Shown piece by piece: positions 1-12,003 of a stretch of DNA of 64,000 nt. Position numbers and translations under genes: made by a program. Positions within the stretch are counted from its first letter, which is position 1, and each line of letters opens with the position of its first letter. The notes beneath the pieces were generated by a model. The model worked only from the letters and a program-made list of their open reading frames with translations. It did no database searches and had not been told where the DNA came from. The stretch is from Taxillus chinensis (Eukaryota > Streptophyta > Magnoliopsida > Santalales > Loranthaceae), in contig CM042084.1 in NCBI GenBank assembly GCA_023512835.1, positions 15,944,403 through 16,008,402 on the forward strand, read 5' to 3'.

Positions 1-3000
1 ACACTCTTATTTTAAAATGCAATCTCTCTATTATCAAACATAAATTATTTTAAATTTATAATTTAATACAAACTTAAATAGAATTTTAAAAATAAAATAC
101 GATCTCCAAGAGTTTTTTTTCCGTTACATCAATGCATGAATGGCTCACTTTTTTAAAAAAACAATCAAGCGCGAAAATAAATTTAAAGCATATACACACA
201 CATAAATGTTTTAGATTTAAAAACAATTCATTTACTGTAACCTTATATTTTCCGAATAAACTCTTAATTGTTTTTTCATATATATATATATATATATATA
301 CACGCGCCCGCGCGCGTGCGGGTGCTCATATCTAATTTTAAAAAAAAAAAAAAAAAGAGAAAAGAAGGTGGCAGTTTGTCAAGCAGTTCGCGTACGGTTG
401 CAAATTGTGTACTGTTATACCAATAGAAATATAATAAATAAATTTATTAAGAGTATTTATAAAAATAAAAAAAAAGACGCTAAATAGGCGGTTACTTATA
501 ACCGATATTTGAATACTAATTAAAACATTGCCCAACGAAAATTTAATTTTATACTGCTGATGACTAGTCTAGCAGTGATGAAATGAATCAATAATTAATT
601 TAAAATGAAGGAATGATACTAGGATCGCTGGAGTTAAAAGTCTCAACATTTTTTAAGAAGTAAATGAATTAAAAATTTTAAAAAAATGGCATATTAAAAA
701 AAAACAAACACACACACACAGGCATATGAACAGTACTGGTGTTTTGATGCAGAAGCCAATAGAGCTCTCGTGACTACTACTCTTGGTTGTTTGTAGTAGC
801 TGCCCGACAAGAGTTTTAAACCCATTCACGTGCTCCCACAACATATGGACAAGGTCCACTGCTACCCTCACTATATATGTTCTGCATGACACGCACAGTC
901 ACACACACAACGCACCGGAAGATACAATTTCAAACCAAAGCCTCTTCTTAATTATTGGCTGAATCAGTTGTTATAATTACTTTTCTTCTTCTTAAAAATT
1001 AATTAGCACGGCTCATCAGAGTCGTACACACACACACACACATACACAGAATTCACGAATATATGGGAATTGTAAGTGTAGCCATTGATCAAAATCGCTT
1101 ATATATAGTTGAGAGTAGATGTAAATAAAAGATCTAATTAGCAAGGACGAAACTAAAATCACCTGAAACTTAATTAAAGCAATCTACCAAATTAATGCAA
1201 GTTGCTGCGCTGCCACCCCAGAATCTCCTGCCGCCGCGCGGATGGCCTCTGGCACACACAGAGATTATGAAAGCTAGCATATACAATGCGAAATGGGTTA
1301 CAAATTTTTTTGTGGCGCATTGTGGTGGGGGTGGGCAGGCTTGGAGAGCCTTTTATAGAGAGGTGTGGTTCGTGAGGCTTGTGTGTGTGTGTGTGTGTGT
1401 GAAAGAGAGAGAGAGGGAGGGATTGTTGTCTTGGCGTGTCACATGGATCCATACAAGGTCACGGGCGTTAAACTCGGTGGACCAGACCAACAACGCCGTC
1501 CTAATGCTTGTGATCAGTTTCGGACTGACGTCTCAGTTTAGTATGCTGTGCCATGCGCTCCTTACCAGCTGACATGATGGTGCACATAATACTGCTGCTC
1601 TGCCTCGTTCGTTGGCTTTCCCTGTTTATATTAAAATAATAATAATAAAATTAAAATTATATAGCCGATAAAAATTATCTATTTATTTTTTTATTAAAAA
1701 AAAAAAGAATAAATTAATACGGTTAAGAAAACAAAACACAGAGATATATTGCGTTCACTATTGTACGGCGTGGGTGGTTAGGACAAATACAATGGTTAAT
1801 TAAAAACAAATAGGTTCGTCCTAACCGACCCAGAAACGAGGTTTATGGAGTCCCCGGAAAGTCACAAAAACAAACTCGATCGTCTGTCCCAAACCCAATG
1901 TTTTGGGGAATTAATATTGTTAAATTCATCTCCTTCCTTTTTTCTTTTTCTTTTTTCTTTTTATTTTTGGGTGCAAACATATTTCTTAATTACGTACTCA
2001 TATGTAGTTGGGCGGAACCACTGTCTGGTCTTCAAAGGAACTTGGCTATTACATGAGCTTTGGGTCATGATATGAACTTGACCATTAGACAAATTCCGAG
2101 TACGTCAAATGAAGACAGACGACTCGCTCAACAATGTTGCGAACCAGACAGTCATGCACTGATTCTTGAGTTGACTCATTGACAATCCTTTTGTTAGAAT
2201 ACGCCTTTTGCTCTTCCTCATATCTTCTGCAATGCTCCATGGTGGTGCTTCCCCTAACATTGAGCGCTAAAATGTTTGTCTCACGCAGTCAAACAAATAT
2301 TAAAAGAAAAAAAAAACTTTAGTACATTTTAAAGTCAGGTAAAACAATGTGATGAACCAAAATGAACAGTATATGACACATCTTTAGTGAATCATGTTAA
2401 ATCTGTATATCTTTTATTTATGCTCCAAATTGTCTTCGATTGTTTTATGTTATAACACCCTTGAGTGACAATAATGAATAAATATGAGTGAAATCACACT
2501 AATTAGGTTCATATTACAACTTGTTATATTGAGAGACTTGTAAAGTATATATAGAGACTCACTGAAAATGTATTGTTTACTCTATTAACACGCGTTGGCC
2601 GTTGAGTAGGGAGACACTTTGGGGTACGTATTTCATTTTGTTGAGGCTTGTTGACTAAGTAGAACTTGAGAGACCTGTATAGGAAGAGTTTTGGGTGATG
2701 ATTTTGTGTATGGTTGGATATTTTTGGGACTCATAATAGACATAGGCAGGGACTAAGTTTTGTTGGGGCGCCGAAGGTCACAATCAAGAGCCAACTTTGT
2801 GTTTTTGATCTTGGTTTGTGTAATTAATATGTTGTAGTATCTTAATCTACAATATCTGTTAACTTCGTGTTAATTTTTTTAAATTTGTTGAAACCTAAAA
2901 GAAAATTTTTAACAAATCTTAAATTAAAGTTCAACCTTGTTGAGACCAAAAAAACTTATAAAAACAACTTCGTATAGTGATATCATAAACTCAAAAGAGA

Positions 3001-4907
3001 AAGTTTAATTTGAGTAATACTTAATTTCAAAATGATCTACACCCTATCTAAAGTTAAAAAAATCAATTTGAAGCCAAACATGCCCTTAAGAATCATTTGG
3101 AAAAAAAAGATTATTACTTAGAGTAATATTTCATATTAAGTTTTCAGTAGTTGAACGTCAATGCTTCACCCTTTATAATCGTTTGATTACATTAGAAGAT
3201 AACAAGCATTTAAAGAAACAATAAAGTTCAACAAGTAGAAAAAAAATTCAAAAACCCTAAACTCTGTCAGCATAACAAAGGATAAGTCTAGACGTGCCCT
3301 TTGAGGATATGAAAATATTATATGTTATGAAAAGTTGATAAGAATTTATGTGTTCAATTTTGAAAGAGGTCAGCTGATAATCATATATAGTATGTGTAAA
3401 TGTCATCATATTCATAGGGAATCATCCAAATTTATATTAATACTTTGCAAAGAAAATGATTGCTAAATTATAAATGTCCTTAATAAGATGACTTGTTTTC
3501 TTAGACTTCAAGTTAAGCAAAACAATAAAGTATTTTCATTTTACAAACAGACTATGCCAGAGATGTGAGATCTACAAATATTAATCAGGTTTAATATTCA
3601 ATTCAATAAATAAATAAATTTTAAGCGATTGATATGATGATTAATATAATATTTTAAAAATTATCATAACTTTTTTCCATATTGTCATGAAGAATTATTA
3701 ATTGATTTATTATAACATAAATATAAGATAAAGTACTTGTTAGAACAATTAATTATTATTGAATGTTGTAGAAGTAGTCATTAGAATAGTACTTTTAATG
3801 CTCAGTATACAAAGATGATTTGTTTAACAAAATATGTATAAAGAGAAGGTTGTATTTATTGAATAGTAATGAGACGATATGATATCAAAAACATACGTAA
3901 CCCCAAATAGTCATCAAGTAAAATAAAGAAAAATAAATAATACGAATTGGGATTATAAGTCTCTCATTCATAATAGAAGAACTGAGAATTTGTAATATCA
4001 TTAGTTGAAATTAGAGTGAATTAGGGTAAAAAAAGTTTAAAATCATCCTTGATGCAACTTCGATAATATTAATTTAAGGATATAAAATTTCTATTCTATT
4101 GTGTTTTATAATGTTAATCTATTCAATTAATTAATTATGATTAATTATATTAATTAAATAATTTCTTGTGTAAAGATAGATTAAGCAAAAACAAATCGTA
4201 TATTTGAATTCTACAAGTGAAAATTTGTAAGGAAGGATAAATAGTAAAAAAAATAGTAAAAATGGTAAAAACTGAAATGGCAAAAATAGTAAAAGATTTT
4301 TAAAATAAAAAATAAATAACCAATTATATGGGATTTAATAAGTAGATATGAATGGATGATAGGTTGATAAAGTAGGTTGGTGAGTAGTAATTGAGATATT
4401 AAATTAGTACAAAATTGTAATTTATAAAATATTATTTTCTATTTTAGAATTTGTCATTAAAGTTCGACTATAAATGAGCACGCAAGCCTTAATTCATTTC
4501 ACCTCAAATTTATAGAGAATCTCTCTATCCTTCCCTCACTTCCTTTATCGGTGTTGTGCATTGAACTTATGCAAAAGATAAGAATCAAGATTTTGTGTTA
4601 TATATTTTATAAGTATTATACAAGTTCTTTGTAATATTATACTAATATAACTTTTGATTGATTTATCACACACATATATATACACACACATGTTTATATT
4701 TATCTTAAAAGCTACGATTTTTTTATCTATGTTTTCAGCATATTAATTTTTATTTGCGGTGCTAATTAATAACTTAAAACAAAAGAAATCAATAGTAAAA
4801 TATTAATTTATTATTTAGATTTTTCTTAGAGGTTTTATGATGCGTAGAGCGATAAGAGTTTTTTTTTTCCTATTTTCTATTTTTTTACTTTTCCCTTTAT
4901 TTTCATA

Positions 4908-5320
4908 GAGCATTAATAAGAGTTTACATATAGAAGTCTGTTTCTCTATATTTAAGAAAAAAAGTTAAAAAATTATAAAATCATTCCCACAACAGATATT
5001 CTATATTTAATTTTTTTCATATGATGTATAAAGTATTTCTCAATGTATTAGTAAATATTATTCACTCTCTATAATTATTAAATTATATATAAAAATTTTC
5101 TCTCACCTTTCTCGTTCACGTTTTTCATAATATTTACTTTTATTTTATATTAAAATATAAAAAATTATTATTAAATAAAAAAATAGTATACAATATTATT
5201 TTAATGATATAGAAAGTGATTTATGAAATCTATTGTGGTGTATATTTATATAGGGAAGCAAAAAGTAATTTAAATCTATAAAAGTAAGGAAGATAGTTGG
5301 AAACCTATATTGTTAGTGTT
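4908..5320 (+). repeat. MITE-like dispersed repeat, copy 1
   Basis: This AT-rich segment matches, in opposite orientation, the segment at 26854-27187. Shared blocks include the run around 5070-5110 (ATTAAATTATATATAAAAA followed by TTTCTCTCACCT) and the part around 5200-5290 (ATGATATAGA, then ATATTTATATA, then TTTAAATCTA). The outer edge begins with GAGCATTAATAAG, resembling the edge of the other copy (GAGCAATAGTAGC). No coding capacity. It is probably a non-autonomous DNA transposon; the superfamily is not settled because no clean target-site duplication was found. Confidence 0.55.
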
Positions 5321-7924
5321 ATTATTTCTTTATCTTGATTGTAAATAGATTTTAGTCCCTTTTATGACCTTTTTAAATAATTTATTTTATTGATTGTGGC
5401 ATGTAACTCTTTTTTCTAGTGGAACTATCACTGCAATATTGATTTTTTTTATCATGTTGGATATCTTATTATTATGTAAATGTTATCATTGGGTGCTATT
5501 TACCTTAAATATGCCATAATGAATCTCATTATGTTAATTTTATTATATCATGTTTTATGTTTAAATAAAATTTATTGATAAGTAATTTCTGATGAATTCC
5601 ATATGCATTGAGTAAAGAAAATAAAGTGATAATTCAGCTGATAATATATTATTCAGATAATAAACTTCAATTATTATATAATATTATATTATGATATTCA
5701 AATATAAATTTAATTTTCACAAAATTTATTTGTATTAAATTACTTATTATAATATGATATCTCCCCCGTCATGTCTTAATGTTATTTATGTAAGTTTCCA
5801 GTATTTGAGCCTCATACATGTATAAAGTTAATTCGTATCGATCAACATCAAGCTTTTTGTAACACATTAATTAACTCTTTGAAAGGTGTGACTGTCTAGC
5901 GATCCCGTTATCTCCGGGGAAGTCTTTCCAATCAACCTGGCTTTTAGCAATGACTACCCAAAGCGATAATTTAATCTCACCTATTTATTTATATTGAAAT
6001 GGAAAATACAAATTATCGTGGTACCAAGATCTCACATGTTTCCATTATAATTATTTTTAAAAAGTAATTAATTAATTAATTATCTGTAATTTGACAACAT
6101 TAAAATTTCAATACAACTACTGAATATTTTTTTAGTTGATATATTATTGCTCAATTTAAATTGAAAATATATACTTTTTTTCTCTTAAATGTAGATGGAA
6201 GAAATGTTAAAAATCACTCACAGCGGTACAGCGAGTGAGATACTGTTACTGGTCACCATGGTTTTTTTGATTTTATTTTAACCTTTTAAGATTATTATTA
6301 ATAGTAGTAGTAGTGCTTCTCAGGAGGAAAGTGGTGTGAAGTCATTTATTGTACTCAAAAGCAAAAGCAATCTATTATGATCCGAGCTTTATTAGAAGTC
6401 ACGGTTTGGTATATATTTTTGGCTTTGTCGTTCTCAGGGGAAAACCTGTGGGCGCTAGCGGCATTCCCCCTTGGAATTTGGATCACTCCAAACGAAGTGG
6501 GCCTAAAATATTTATAATAGAATGACTCGAACAAATAAATGATCATTTATATTCATATAAATGATAATTTATTTTGTTGGGATAGTAATAACAGTCCCCA
6601 TTGATTAATAGTTGGACTCAGCGGTTTGTCGTTATGTTTGAGTGCACTCAAATTTGAATAGTTAAGGCTGAAATTTAGTTCAAATTCATGTTATTTTTTG
6701 GAATTATTAAAATTAGCTAGTTAATTTTTATAAAATAAATATTTTTAACTAAATTTTAATTAAAGTATGTGAATGTTTTGAGCCACTCAATTTAAAATAA
6801 ATATCCTACCAGGGCTTGTCTAGGTGGTTGGCTCATGGGTTCTAATTCTGTCACAAGCGAGAATATGAGAAAATTTTGAGTAGAATAAAAAATAAGTTGT
6901 AATAAAATTATTATTATTAAAATAGATGAGTATACTTCTTATTTTTTTGAAAATACAATAAAATTTTATTATCTATGTTAGTAGGATGGTGAGGATGTTC
7001 TTATAATATAAAATGGGGTACTTAGTAAAAATAAATAATAAATAAATGCAGAAGGTATATCAAAACAATTTTTAAAAGAATGTGTTGCAATGATTTGTAG
7101 TATTTGGTCGGTAGTGCTTAACTAGGTGATTCTTTCATAAGTTCCCAACCCCATACTTATTTTTGTCAACTTTTTAGGCGTGTTGTACTTGTATGGTCAT
7201 TTCAAATAAAATTAGTTCGCTTGATTAGGCCTATAAATAAGTCTAGGAGTCGAGTAGCATGTTCTAATTCGGCTTATAATGATTCCGAAATTATTCATTA
7301 ATTTACCGAATGAATCAAATAATAAATAAATCAAGTTCGACCGGAGCCTAATTATTTTTGAGTTGAACAATCAAGCAACTCACGACTGGGATTAATTCAT
7401 ACAAATATTGAAGCCTTAAACCAAGTTAAGTTTTAAAACTTAGTTTTCAAAAAATTGGGTCACTAATATAAATTAGTCATGTCAATATGAATTTGGGTAA
7501 TATATAAAAGAGCCGAAAAAGGTAGGAATAAAATATAAAAATAATATTATTATTCAAAAGATTATGTCTTAATCACTTTAATTATTTAATTGTTATATAA
7601 TTTATTTGAACCATTAATATATATATATATATAAGTATAAATAGAAAATATAAAAATATAATTATTGAGACAACTTTGCTCTTAAGTGTAATTTTGAGCT
7701 TGTTGATCAACCTAAGCAACAAGCCAAATTCTAAACAAGTCGACTCAAGCTAAGGCTTTAACTTACTTTGTCCTTTTTTTTATTCACATCATGACATGCT
7801 GGAACGTACGAACCCAGATTTGATTTATCTTCCTTGCAATTCCTGTTTTTATATTTCCGTGCATCTATTCTCTAATTGATGTGTATATACTATATTGTTT
7901 AGTCTAAGTTGGTGCTACTAGGCT

Positions 7925-8402
7925 ATGTTTGGTCGGTATTTAAAAATAATTTTTATTTTTAAAAACACAATACAATTGTTGTTTAAAGAAACTTTTCACG
8001 TTTTGTTTTTGAGTAGAAGTGTGTTCAAATACATTAAATTTTAAAAATATTTTTTATTGTATTTCCTTTCTTTCACTCGCTTGCTCCTCCCCACCACCCT
8101 GTCCCTGCACCTTCTGCATGATCGTTGTCCTCCACTCATGACTGTGCACGACCGCCCTACTCTTTCCTGCATGAAAACATCCTTCTCGAACGGCCGCTGC
8201 CTAATTTGCTCTAGTCTGACATGGTGCTGGGCCTGGTGTTATGGTGGGGAGGTGCTGTACTGTGCTGGTTTGGCGTGTGGTGCTATCCATGAATACCAAT
8301 TCTAAAAACAACTCCCATAAAAAAAAAAGTATATTCGGTTAGACAGAAAACAGTTCTAAAAATACTTTTAAAAAATAAAAACTAAAAATAATACCAATAT
8401 AT
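7925..8402. repeat. Short element with long AT-rich terminal inverted repeats
   Basis: The left edge reads inward TTGGTCGGTATTTAAAAA and the right edge, read on the minus strand, TTGGTATTATTTTTAGTTTT. Both continue into similar T/A-rich arms, giving imperfect inverted repeats of about 40 bp. The middle (8060-8300) is much more GC-rich, and its open frame has no recognisable protein. Similar GTTTGGTA-type edges recur in this window near 16900, 19715 and 28480. Probably a non-autonomous DNA transposon; the target-site duplication was not resolved. Confidence 0.4.
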
Positions 8403-8823
8403 TGTTTAATTTAGATAAAAATATCAAATTCATCAACATAACATGTTGACCTTTCTCACTAATTTGATGTCCAATTGAATTATTAAACTTTTAATCGTGC
8501 TTAATCTGATATTTTGATAAAGTTACATGATTAACTTCTTCATCCCCTCTTACCCTGCAGCAACAAAAAAGCAAGAAAGAAAAAGTTGTCAAAACAAAAC
8601 AATCATGAATATAGAAATAAACAAATGTAAAACTCGTCATTGATCTTCTATTTGATGTGTGCGTAACAGATGTGATTGACCACAAAAATGAGATACATAA
8701 AGAATGTGAATGGTTGATTTTTATTTTTTCTGGTAGAAACTAGATAGAGATTTGTTAGCTAGAATGAAGAACCTTAATATTGGGCGGTGGCGATGTCTGG
8801 ATGAGAAACTGGCAGGTGTCAAG

Positions 8824-9030
8824 TTAGTGATCGGAGGTGGAGGAGTGGAAGTGGGCGCGAAGGTGAGCCAAGAAGATGCGAGTGGTGGGATCATCACGCC
8901 CCTCCAGCAGAGATTGGAAGGCTTCGAAGGTAGCGTCTCCCGATTACTTGCACTGCTTCCAGAACTCTTCTATCAAATCCAAAACCCTCATTGCTTCCCC
9001 AACAACTCCAATTTGCAGTCCGCAGTGCGT
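8824..9030 (-). pseudogene. Unrecognised coding-like fragment with in-frame stop
   Basis: On the minus strand one frame runs from about 9030 to a stop at 8824-8826 and looks protein-like: it contains MRVLDLIEEFWKQCK, then a TAA at 8944-8946, then SGDATFEAFQSLLEGRDD and further residues rich in helix formers. The TAA could be a CAA-to-TAA change, because the reading continues sensibly after it. I do not recognise the family. No start context, splice sites or flanking exons were found, so it is best read as a broken gene fragment or chance. An overlapping plus-strand frame of 126 codons exists but looks less natural. Confidence 0.3.
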
Positions 9031-11800
9031 TCATATGTTTTGTTCTATTTATTTACAAATCGGCGGTATTTGTTCGATGTAGCGCCGCGCACCAATTCGC
9101 GAGAGAGCGTAAGTAGGCCAAGAGAGAGTTGAGAACTGGGCAACGGGTTAACAGAGTTAGTGTCACGTGCTTACTACATGATTAGATGTGGACATAGTAG
9201 CATTAATATGATTCACTCGTTATTTTTATTTTAATATTTTTTATTTTTTATTAGTTTTTGTAACCTCTAATATCATCAAGCTTCACACATTATTATTATT
9301 ATTATTATTATTAACTCACTTATAAATGAATGCTTTTCAATTTTTTAATAATTTTGTTACTAAAAATATATACTAATATATAATCTACACATTTTTTTAT
9401 TTTTTTTATCAAAAAAAAACTTATACAAGTTTGATTTTTTTAATTGTTAATAATACGTGTGCACTTTATAAGGCATATGGTTGAAGTTAGCATTTTTAAA
9501 TAGGAATGTTAAAACGGTCAACAGCCAGCAAGTCATGCAGGCTAGTCAATGTTTTTTTGGTACGCCGAGCTTGTAAAATTTGGCTTGTTTATATGCGGGC
9601 TAAAACTCGTTCTAGCCCGCAAGCTCAAGCGAGTTAAGTCTGTGAGGTAGCAAGCCGTCACGTGAGTTAGATTCTTTTTTTATATATAGATTTTTTTTTG
9701 ACTTATTTTATATATTAAAAGTTGTATAATATATTTATATGCCTTCATAGTTATATGAAAATTATATACGAACTAATATTGGAAAATTTTTAGGAGAAAT
9801 AAAATTGGCTCAAGCCTGCATGAGCTAAGCCCGGTCCAATTCACCCGTTTAATATCCTTGATTTTAAACTTGAGATTTTTTCCTTATCTCCTTTTTATAG
9901 TGTCATTGAAATGTGCTTTCATTGAAGAGAAGCTTTCGTCTTTACATGGGTGTTTTAATTGGTGTTTGTAAAGTGAAATGAGGATAATAAAATCACAAAT
10001 TTAAGAGTTTGCATGATATAATATTATTATTTTTAAAAACAGTTAATTCAATAAATTTAAAACTATGAGTTATAAAATTCATTCAAATTCATAATTTTTA
10101 AAAATAATTATAATTTTTAAAAATAAAACAGATTGATCTAACAAGTTGTTAAGCACTAGGCTTAAGTGAAGGAGCTTTGAAAATTGCAAGTTTCACTTCG
10201 GATGGCATTAAATTGTAAGTTTAGTCATGCAACATTACCCACAGGTTTAATGTTGCAGCAAGTTCACTTAGTCCAAATGTCATTCCAAATGTTTCTTTTT
10301 AAGACAAGTCTAAGGATGAGACGAATGTTTTTTTTTTCTACCTTAACTTTATGAGATGCGGCCTAAAATTGCAAGTTGTTGTTGTTGTTGTTATTATTAT
10401 TAAGAGAAGAAAAGGAAGCATGAGAAGTGTGTTATTATTATTATTATAGCGTAGGGGAAGCGAGAATTACAAATCCATTCACGAATTGCTCCTTAGATAT
10501 TTCAGCTAGTTTTAGAAAATGAAGCCAAACAATTCCAGCCATATGTAGTTCATAGGGGGCCAAAAAAGAAACCCCAGCTGAAAAGAAGTTGCCTAACAAG
10601 ACATTGGCATGGCAATGGTAGGATTAAATTTTACCATACCTTATTTTGGAGTTATCCACTTAAGTGTTGAGAAGGCACCGATGACATTCGATCACGTCAT
10701 ACAACACTTTTGTCGGTATTGGTCAAATGAAATCAAGAATTAGGATTCGTTCCTTGGGCCTCAAACTTTGTCCAAATTGAAACAAAAGAGACCTGCAATT
10801 ATAAGTTAGTAACTTGTTTTGTTGTATATAACAAAAGTAACGTACTAATATATCTTGGCAACTAACATGATTTTATTAACAAAAGTTGCATTTTCTTTAA
10901 ATAAGTTTTATTTTATTTTATAAATTTAAATGTTAAGTTATCTTGTATTATAAATTTATGATAATATTAATATTTTATTTTATATATTAAAGAAAATTTA
11001 CATGTAAGTTTGGTAAGTTTTTGTGATTGTATTATATTGATTTAATAAATTTATCGGGTTTAATTCATAATTTTATTAGAATCAATAGAATATTGCTGTC
11101 ATCTAAGGAAGATAGTAGGCACGCAAATTATCCAATTGTAACATGAAAAGATAATGACAATAAATAATAATATCAGGCTCTACAAGACTGATAATTGGAA
11201 TTAATACAATCTAAATCTCTTAATTAGAATTAATTAGAAGATAAGTCTGGTTTCAGCTCTAATAACATATATTTAAGTTATTCCAGTTAAAAAATTCATA
11301 GTTAAATTTTGAGTTAGGTCGATCAGTCCGTAGAGGAATTACACAAAAGAGTTGCAAAAAACAAACTTGTATGTTACATTACATGAGGCTCGTCAACATT
11401 TAGTAACTTACTGCCTCTTTAATACATGAAGTTGAAATTAAAAGGAGTGAGAGAGACTTTACCAAATTAATTACACGCAACGCAACACGACTACACGAGC
11501 ACGTTTTTTGTTTTCTAACACGCGGTGTTAAATGTTGCGTACGCAGCTCGCGCTTCTCTTTCTAGAAATTTTTATTCGCGGAGGTAATGTTTGAAAACAA
11601 CAGTCAACAAACGAGTGGGGCGGTTGGTAAACCCGCGTCGTAACTTAACTAAACTTTACGAGCCTTCTCTTCTCAGTCTCTGGACTCTCGTCTCGAGGGG
11701 TACGCTAGGCAATAAAACAGAACAAGTGGGGCAAACATGCTATTTGACAAAAGTGGGACGGTCAAAGTGCAATTTCGGAGGAAGCAGCGGCGCGTGGCAG
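9030..11800. other. Intergenic AT-rich DNA with simple repeats
   Basis: No gene is visible. It contains an ATT microsatellite at about 9289-9312, GTT/ATT runs near 10380-10450, and a segment at 9500-9850 with repeated GC-richer words (GCAAGC, CTCAAGC, AGCCCGC) that resembles a transposon-derived repeat. From about 11480 the sequence becomes more GC-rich as it approaches the PP2C promoter. Confidence 0.55.
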
Positions 11801-11808
11801 ATTTATAT
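11801..11808 (+). promoter_or_regulatory. Likely TATA box of the PP2C gene
   Basis: ATTTATATAC lies about 200 bases before the PP2C start codon, which would put transcription start near 11835. The inferred leader contains an AAACCCTAA telo-box-like motif at about 11874, a motif common near the start of housekeeping plant genes. Inferred from position and motif only. Confidence 0.5.
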
Positions 11809-12003
11809 ACCCGTTTCTAAACAACGACTTTTCTTAAATAGGAGTTGGATCGGTGGGAAGAGCAATCGCGAGAAACCCTAACTAAAGTTTCCTAAAAATT
11901 CCCGATTTTCGTGTCTTTGATAGAGAAGCCCCAATTCCAGGATTGAAAAAGGCTGCCCTCTACTTCTGAATTTGAAACCCTGATTAAATTTCGAGTGAGG
12001 AAG

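Larger units (their letters stand above)
1..8700. other. Gene-poor AT-rich intergenic DNA
   Basis: No supportable gene was found on either strand. The stretch holds simple repeats: an AT run at about 276-300 passing into alternating CG, and CA/TG runs near 700, 1030 and 1380. A TATA-like element on the minus strand near 1350 (TATAAAAGG) could serve a leftward transcript, but no convincing coding region follows it. Two short stretches of more balanced composition, 5880-5960 and 6400-6500, stand out from the AT background but were not recognised. A MITE-like copy at 4908-5320 and a terminal-repeat element at about 7925-8402 are listed separately. Confidence 0.6.

Noticed and set aside
985..1025. 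Minus-strand word GATGAGCCGTGCTAATT resembling miR171
   Set aside because: Several mismatches to the mature miRNA and no matching star arm nearby, so no hairpin precursor.
1195..1572. Open frames of 86-125 codons on both strands
   Set aside because: They run through TG and GA microsatellites and resemble no protein. The minus-strand TATA-like motif alone is not enough to call a gene.
5880..6500. Two balanced-composition patches suspected to be organelle DNA or small RNA genes
   Set aside because: I could not match either to a plastid, mitochondrial or RNA gene with any confidence.
11591..11881. Open frame just before the PP2C gene
   Set aside because: It covers the probable promoter, TATA box and leader and shows no recognisable protein.
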